Part shown: positions 7,162 through 10,537 of the stretch, piece by piece
How positions within the stretch are numbered: position 1 is the first letter of the stretch
How the letters are laid out: each line of letters starts with the position of its first letter
Assembly: GCA_023436925.1 (NCBI GenBank)
Contig: JAEZHJ010000066.1
Location: 1 to 10,537 of the forward strand
Direction: 5' to 3'
DNA: 10,537 nucleotides
From: Actinomycetes bacterium
Lineage (GTDB): Bacteria; Actinomycetota; Actinomycetes; Propionibacteriales; Propionibacteriaceae
Notes under the pieces: generated by a model
Database searches by the model: none
Seen by the model: only the letters and a program-made list of their open reading frames with translations
Told to the model about the DNA's origin: nothing
Position numbers and translations under genes: made by a program

Positions 7162-7775
7162 GCCTCGTCGGCAGCGGCCTCGGCCTCGGCGGCCTCGTCG
7201 CCCTCACCCTCGGCGGCCTCGTCCCCGGACTCCGCGGTGGTCTGCTGGGCGATGCTCAGGATCAGGTCGGTCGGCTCGCCGTGGAAGACGGCGCCCTGCG
7301 GCAGCTTCAGGTCGGCGGCGGTGATGGTGTCACCGACGACCATGCCCTCGACGGAGATCTCGATGGAGGCCGGGATGTGGGTGGCCTCGGCCTCGAGGGC
7401 GATGCTCTGCTGGTCCATCATGACCAGGCCGTCGACCTTCTCCTCACCGACGACGACCAGCGGCACGTCGACGGTCACCTTCTCGCCGCGGCGGACGATC
7501 AGCAGGTCGAGGTGCTCGATGTTGCCCTTGATCGGGTTGCGCTGGACCTGCTTGGGCAGCGCCAAGATCTCCCGGCCGCCGTCGATGGACAAGGTGAGCA
7601 GGGCGTTGGCGACGCGCAGGGCGAGCAGGACGTCGTGGCCGGGGACGGAGATGTGGACGGGATCGGTGCCGTGGCCGTACACCACGGCGGGGACGAGGCC
7701 TGCGCGGCGTGCCCGGCGGGCAGCACCCTTGCCGAACTCGGTGCGCGTGACGGCGGCGATCTTGTTCTCTGACAC
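7158..7775 (-). CDS. rplY: Ribosomal protein L25, long Ctc/TL5 form
   Basis: This 50S protein binds 5S rRNA; longer Ctc versions are often called general stress proteins. With the GTG at 7775 the product is 205 residues. Residues 5-92 form the 5S-binding L25 domain, including RTEFGKGAARRARRAG and VVYGHGTDPVH. Residues 100-178 form the beta-rich TL5/Ctc domain with IPASIEISVEGMVVGD. Residues 182-205 are a low-complexity tail of Ala, Glu, Asp and Gly. A longer frame starts at TTG 7784, but GAGGAG abuts that codon, whereas GTG 7775 is 9 nt away and yields MSENKIAA, like typical family N-termini. The stop codon overlaps the pth start, so the two are likely one translational unit. The leader before it, after prs, contains a two-part hairpin. 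Confidence 0.95.
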   Translation of the reverse strand: MSENKIAAVTRTEFGKGAARRARRAGLVPAVVYGHGTDPVHISVPGHDVLLALRVANALLTLSIDGGREILALPKQVQRNPIKGNIEHLDLLIVRRGEKVTVDVPLVVVGEEKVDGLVMMDQQSIALEAEATHIPASIEISVEGMVVGDTITAADLKLPQGAVFHGEPTDLILSIAQQTTAESGDEAAEGEGDEAAEAEAAADEA

Positions 7776-7784
7776 TTCCTGCAA

Positions 7785-7790
7785 CTCCTC
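7785..7790 (-). promoter_or_regulatory. Shine-Dalgarno deciding the rplY start
   Basis: Minus-strand GAGGAG lies 9 nt before GTG 7775 and immediately against the in-frame TTG 7784. The spacing favours the GTG. Confidence 0.7.
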
Positions 7791-7843
7791 AACCTTGGGC
7801 GTTCTCGCGGCTCGGCAAGGGAGGACCTAGTCGATCACGGGCA

Positions 7844-7869
7844 CCCAGCCCCTCGCCGAGGTAACTGGG
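7844..7869 (-). other. Two-part hairpin in prs-rplY spacer
   Basis: CCCAG at 7844-7848 pairs with CTGGG at 7865-7869. Inside, CCTC at 7851-7854 pairs with GAGG at 7858-7861 around a 3-nt loop, with an internal loop of 2 and 3 nt between the stems. It lies in the leader of rplY, about 70 nt before the start codon. There is no U-run after it. It may be a weak terminator after prs, a structured leader, or a chance fold in G+C-rich DNA. Confidence 0.35.
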
Positions 7870-7923
7870 ACAGCCTACAGCCGACCACCCGGGCTGGGGA
7901 AATCGCGGCGGGGCCGGGGTGGG

Positions 7924-8901
7924 TCAGTTGGAGCCGTTGAACAGCGAGGCCACCGAGCCGTCCTCGAAGACCGCGCGGATCGCCTGGGAGAGCAGCGGCG
8001 CCACCGAGATCACGGTCAGCTTCGGGATGCTCACCGACTCCGACAGGGGCAGCGTGTTGGTCACGATGACCTCCTGGAACGGGGCCTCGTTGAGCCGCTG
8101 GGCGGCCGGCCCGGACAGCACCGGGTGGGTCGCCGCGGCGATCACCCCCTTGGCGCCGTGCTCCATCAGGGCTTCCGCGGCCTGGCAGATGGTGCCGGCG
8201 GTGTCGATCATGTCGTCGACCAGCAGGCACATCCGGCCGGTGACGTCGCCGACGACCTCACCGACGGCCACCTCGTTGGCCCGGTTCGGGTCGCGGCGCT
8301 TGTGGATGATCGCCAGCGGGCTGCCCATCCGGTCCGACCACATGTCGGCCAGCCGCACCCGGCCGGCGTCCGGGGAGACGACGGTCATCTCGGAGACGTC
8401 GTACTTGCTGGCGACATAGTCATGCAGCACCGGCAGCGCGAGCAGGTGGTCGACGGGGCCGTCGAAGAAGCCCTGGATCTGGGCGGCGTGCAGGTCGATC
8501 GACATCAGCCGGTCCGCGCCCGCGGTCTTGTACAGGTCGGCGACCAGCCGCGCCGAGACGGGCTCGCGTCCGGCGTGCTTCTTGTCCTGGCGTCCGTAGG
8601 GGTAGAACGGCGAGATGACGGTGATCCGCTTGGCGGAGGCCCGCTTCAGGGCGTCCACCATGATGAGTTGCTCCATCAGCCACTCGTTCACCGGCGCCGG
8701 GTGGCTCTGGATCACGAAGGCATCGGCACCACGGACGGACTCCTCGAACCTGACATAGATCTCGGAGTTGGCGTAGCTGAGCAGCCGGGTGGGAACCAAC
8801 TCGACCCCGAGCAACTCGGCCACATTCTCGGCAAGCTCGGGGAAGGCCCGTCCAGTACACACCATCAAGTGCTTCTCGGTGGGCCGCTTGATCCCGCTCA
8901 C
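7924..8901 (-). CDS. prs: Ribose-phosphate pyrophosphokinase (PRPP synthetase)
   Basis: Prs transfers pyrophosphate from ATP to ribose 5-phosphate, giving PRPP for purine, pyrimidine, His, Trp and NAD synthesis. The 325 residues fit class I enzymes. Visible motifs are the ATP-binding and flexible-loop stretch YGRQDKKHAGREPVSA at 102-117, SIDLHAAQIQGFF with His138, VSPDAGRVRLA at 175-185, HKRRD with catalytic Lys201, and the PRPP-binding loop VDDMIDTAGT at 228-237. All are intact. The GTG start at 8901 overlaps the glmU stop by 4 nt (GTGA), and a strong AGGAGGAGG Shine-Dalgarno sits inside the last glmU codons. This fits tight coupling of the two genes. The stop is TGA, followed by a spacer of about 150 nt before rplY. 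Confidence 0.98.
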   Translation of the reverse strand: MSGIKRPTEKHLMVCTGRAFPELAENVAELLGVELVPTRLLSYANSEIYVRFEESVRGADAFVIQSHPAPVNEWLMEQLIMVDALKRASAKRITVISPFYPYGRQDKKHAGREPVSARLVADLYKTAGADRLMSIDLHAAQIQGFFDGPVDHLLALPVLHDYVASKYDVSEMTVVSPDAGRVRLADMWSDRMGSPLAIIHKRRDPNRANEVAVGEVVGDVTGRMCLLVDDMIDTAGTICQAAEALMEHGAKGVIAAATHPVLSGPAAQRLNEAPFQEVIVTNTLPLSESVSIPKLTVISVAPLLSQAIRAVFEDGSVASLFNGSN

Positions 8902-10409
8902 TCGGCCTCCTCCTGGCGCTGTGCTGCGCTCAGGTTATCCGCATCCGGACTGCCGTCTGTAACCGCTTCCGCCCTCTGGGCGGCCTGCGCGGCGGCCTCG
9001 GTGGCGGTGCCGGCGCGGCGGCGGGCGACCCAGCCGGCGATGTTGCGCTGCTTGCCACGGGCGACTGCGAGCTCACCCGGCCCGACGTCAGAGGTGATGG
9101 TCGACCCGGCCGCCACGTAGGCTCCGTCGGCGATGTGGACGGGGGCCACGAGCACCGAATCGCTGCCCACGAAGGAGTGGGCGCCGACCGTCGAGGTGGC
9201 CTTGGTGACGCCGTCGTAGTTGGCGAAGATCGTCCCCGCGCCGATGTTGGCGCCCTCCCCCACCACGGCGTCCCCGCAGTAGGTGAGGTGGGGCACCTTG
9301 GCGCCGTCGCCGATGATCGCCTTCTTGGTCTCGACGAAGGCGCCGATCTTGCCCTTGGTGCCGAGTTCGGTGCCCGGCCGAAGGTACGAGAACGGGCCGA
9401 CGGTGGCGCGCGGGCCGATCACGGCCAGTTCGGCGTGGCTGCGGATCACCACGGCGTCCTCGCCGACCTCGACGTCGACCAGCGTGGTGTCCGGGCCGAT
9501 CGTGGCGCCCCTGCCCACCGAGGTGGCTCCCTCCAGGGAGGTGTTGGGCAGCAGCGTGACGTCCTGGGCGAGGTCGACGCTGTCGTGGACCCAGGTGGTT
9601 GCCGGGTCGATGACGGTGACCCCCTCCGCCATCCAGCGGCGCAGGATGCGCCGGTTGAGTTCGGCGGCGAGGTCGGCGAGCTGGATCCGGTCGTTGACGC
9701 CTTCGGTCTGCAGGTAGTCGGCCAGGACGTGGCCGCCGACCCGGTAGCCGCGGGCGGTCGCCTGCCCGACCACATCGGTGAGGTACAGCTCACCCTGGGC
9801 GTTCTCGGCCTGGAGGCCCGCCAGCCCTTCGGCGAGGAGCTGGGCGTCGAAGACGTAGATGCCGGCGTTGATCTCGCTGATCCCGAGCTCGTCGGGACTG
9901 GCGTCACGGTGTTCGACGATCCGGGCGACCCGGTCGCCGTCGCGGACGATCCGTCCGTAGCCGGTGGCGTCCGGCAGCACGGCGGTGAGGACGGTGACGG
10001 CGTTGCCCTGGTCGCGGTGGGCGGTGACCAGGTCGATCAGGGTCTGCCCGGTGAGCAGCGGGACGTCGCCGCTGGTGACGACGATCTCGCCGGTGACCCC
10101 GGGCAGCGCCGCCAGGCCGCAGCGGACGGCGTCACCGGTGCCGCGCGGTTCGGGCTGCAGGGCCACGCTGGCCTGCGGCGCGACGTCGGCGAGGTGGGCC
10201 TCCACCTGCTCGCGTCCGTGGCCGACGACCACGACGAGGTGGTCGGGCTCGAGTGCGCTGGCGGCGTCGACGGCGTAGGAGACCATGGACCGCCCGGCGA
10301 GCTTGTGGAGCACCTTGGGTATCGCCGATTTCATTCGCGTGCCCGCTCCGGCTGCCATGACGACGACCGCGGCGACGCGCGGCGACTCAGCTGTCGGGTG
10401 TTCGGCCAT
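8898..10409 (-). CDS. glmU: Bifunctional GlmU: GlcN-1-P acetyltransferase / GlcNAc-1-P uridyltransferase
   Basis: GlmU makes UDP-GlcNAc, the precursor of peptidoglycan, in two steps: acetylation of glucosamine-1-phosphate, then uridylyl transfer. The N-terminal nucleotidyltransferase domain (about 11-255) has AAGAGTRMKSAIPKVLH at 19-35, Asp115 in SGDVPLL, SEINAGIY at 178-185 and Asn239 in VNDR. The left-handed beta-helix acetyltransferase domain (about 275-460) has YLRPGT with Arg344, FVETKK, catalytic His374 in KVPHLTYCGD and IGAGTIFANYDG at 389-400. Cys378 stands where many homologues have a hydrophobic residue. Residues 463-503 form an Ala/Glu-rich, probably disordered tail. The length of 503 is slightly above enterobacterial GlmU (456), mainly through this tail. 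ATG 10409 has GGGAG at 10415-10419 with 5-nt spacing. In many actinobacteria a tRNA-Gln gene precedes glmU; none is inside this window. Confidence 0.98.
   Translation of the reverse strand: MAEHPTAESPRVAAVVVMAAGAGTRMKSAIPKVLHKLAGRSMVSYAVDAASALEPDHLVVVVGHGREQVEAHLADVAPQASVALQPEPRGTGDAVRCGLAALPGVTGEIVVTSGDVPLLTGQTLIDLVTAHRDQGNAVTVLTAVLPDATGYGRIVRDGDRVARIVEHRDASPDELGISEINAGIYVFDAQLLAEGLAGLQAENAQGELYLTDVVGQATARGYRVGGHVLADYLQTEGVNDRIQLADLAAELNRRILRRWMAEGVTVIDPATTWVHDSVDLAQDVTLLPNTSLEGATSVGRGATIGPDTTLVDVEVGEDAVVIRSHAELAVIGPRATVGPFSYLRPGTELGTKGKIGAFVETKKAIIGDGAKVPHLTYCGDAVVGEGANIGAGTIFANYDGVTKATSTVGAHSFVGSDSVLVAPVHIADGAYVAAGSTITSDVGPGELAVARGKQRNIAGWVARRRAGTATEAAAQAAQRAEAVTDGSPDADNLSAAQRQEEAE
8906..8914 (-). 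promoter_or_regulatory. Strong Shine-Dalgarno for prs inside glmU
   Basis: Minus-strand AGGAGGAGG ends 4 nt before GTG 8901, and its first AGGAGG is 7 nt away. It encodes part of the last glmU residues (QEEAE), so the site serves both coding and initiation. It strongly supports the GTG start of prs. Confidence 0.85.
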
Positions 10410-10537
10410 CAGGACTCCCAGCCTCGAATGCGGTCTCCCCCGGGGCGTGCGGCGAGCCGCGTCGGCCTGGCCGGCAATGGCCCGCGTCGGCGGCTACCGG
10501 GGCTACTCAAAGTGTTTCACACCGTTCGAGCCCCCGC
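10410..10537 (-). other. Non-coding region before glmU, possible promoter
   Basis: No gene is evident in these 128 nt apart from the glmU ribosome binding site. A relatively A+T-rich island lies at 10503-10526, unusual in this G+C-rich setting. It contains a small inverted repeat, GTGT/ACAC at 10512-10522. A weak promoter-like pair reads TCGAAC (10524-10529), 18 nt, TAGCCC (10500-10505) on the minus strand; only half or fewer of the consensus bases match. A 10-bp direct repeat CCGCGTCGGC occurs at 10457-10466 and 10482-10491, and GCGG/CCGC form a small hairpin at 10449-10460. A glmU promoter here is plausible but not demonstrated. Confidence 0.25.

Noticed and set aside
6247..7830. A 527-codon plus-strand frame across the mfd start, pth and rplY.
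   Set aside because: It runs antisense across three recognisable genes and has no recognisable domain or plausible ribosome binding site.
8125..9120. A 331-codon plus-strand frame opposite prs and the glmU end.
   Set aside because: Antisense shadow of two intact conserved genes.
10500..10537. Possible tRNA T-arm (GTTCGAGCCCCC) at the right edge.
   Set aside because: The bases flanking the TTCGAGC loop do not form a 5-bp T-stem and no acceptor or anticodon arm fits on either strand. A tRNA-Gln gene may lie beyond the window, but it cannot be seen.
1..10537. CRISPR arrays, insertion sequences, phage genes, toxin-antitoxin or biosynthetic clusters.
   Set aside because: No regular spaced repeats, terminal inverted repeats, transposase motifs or related protein families are present; the window is almost fully filled by conserved housekeeping genes.

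Overview
This window reads as chromosomal housekeeping DNA from a high-GC actinobacterium. By eye it is about 70% G+C, with strongly G/C-ended codons, GTG as well as ATG starts, and very short spacers. All eight complete genes lie on the minus strand. Reading 5'->3' on that strand the order is glmU, prs, rplY (long L25/Ctc form), pth, mfd, a small SurA-N-like lipoprotein gene, mazG, eno. From general knowledge this order is widespread in Actinomycetota, and a small SurA-N-like lipoprotein between mfd and mazG suggests Propionibacteriales or a relative; that placement is inference. I see no insertion sequence, phage gene, CRISPR array, RNA gene or toxin-antitoxin pair.

Layout from high to low coordinates: 10410-10537 is the region before glmU, with a small A+T-richer island and a short direct repeat. 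glmU and prs overlap by 4 nt. A spacer of about 150 nt with a two-part hairpin precedes rplY, whose stop overlaps the pth start by 4 nt. An 88-nt spacer leads to mfd. The lipoprotein gene follows mfd after 36 nt, and mazG follows the lipoprotein gene with 4 nt between stop and start. eno comes 40 nt after mazG. Positions 73-297 are non-coding and rich in hairpins and short repeats. The first 72 nt may hold the beginning of one more minus-strand gene that runs out of the window.

Together the genes make UDP-GlcNAc (GlmU) and PRPP (Prs), support translation (L25, Pth), repair transcribed DNA (Mfd), clean up abnormal nucleotides (MazG) and run lower glycolysis (Eno). The small spacers and stop/start overlaps suggest cotranscription in at least three blocks (glmU-prs, rplY-pth, mfd-lipoprotein-mazG). 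eno may also have its own promoter.

No exotic system is evident. The parts most worth a second look are the post-eno spacer, which has an imperfect 18-bp repeat in a small degenerate array plus a perfect 10-bp-stem hairpin, and the poorly characterised lipoprotein tied to mazG. Two genes (lipoprotein and rplY) would probably be given wrong TTG starts by a longest-ORF rule; Shine-Dalgarno spacing supports shorter forms.
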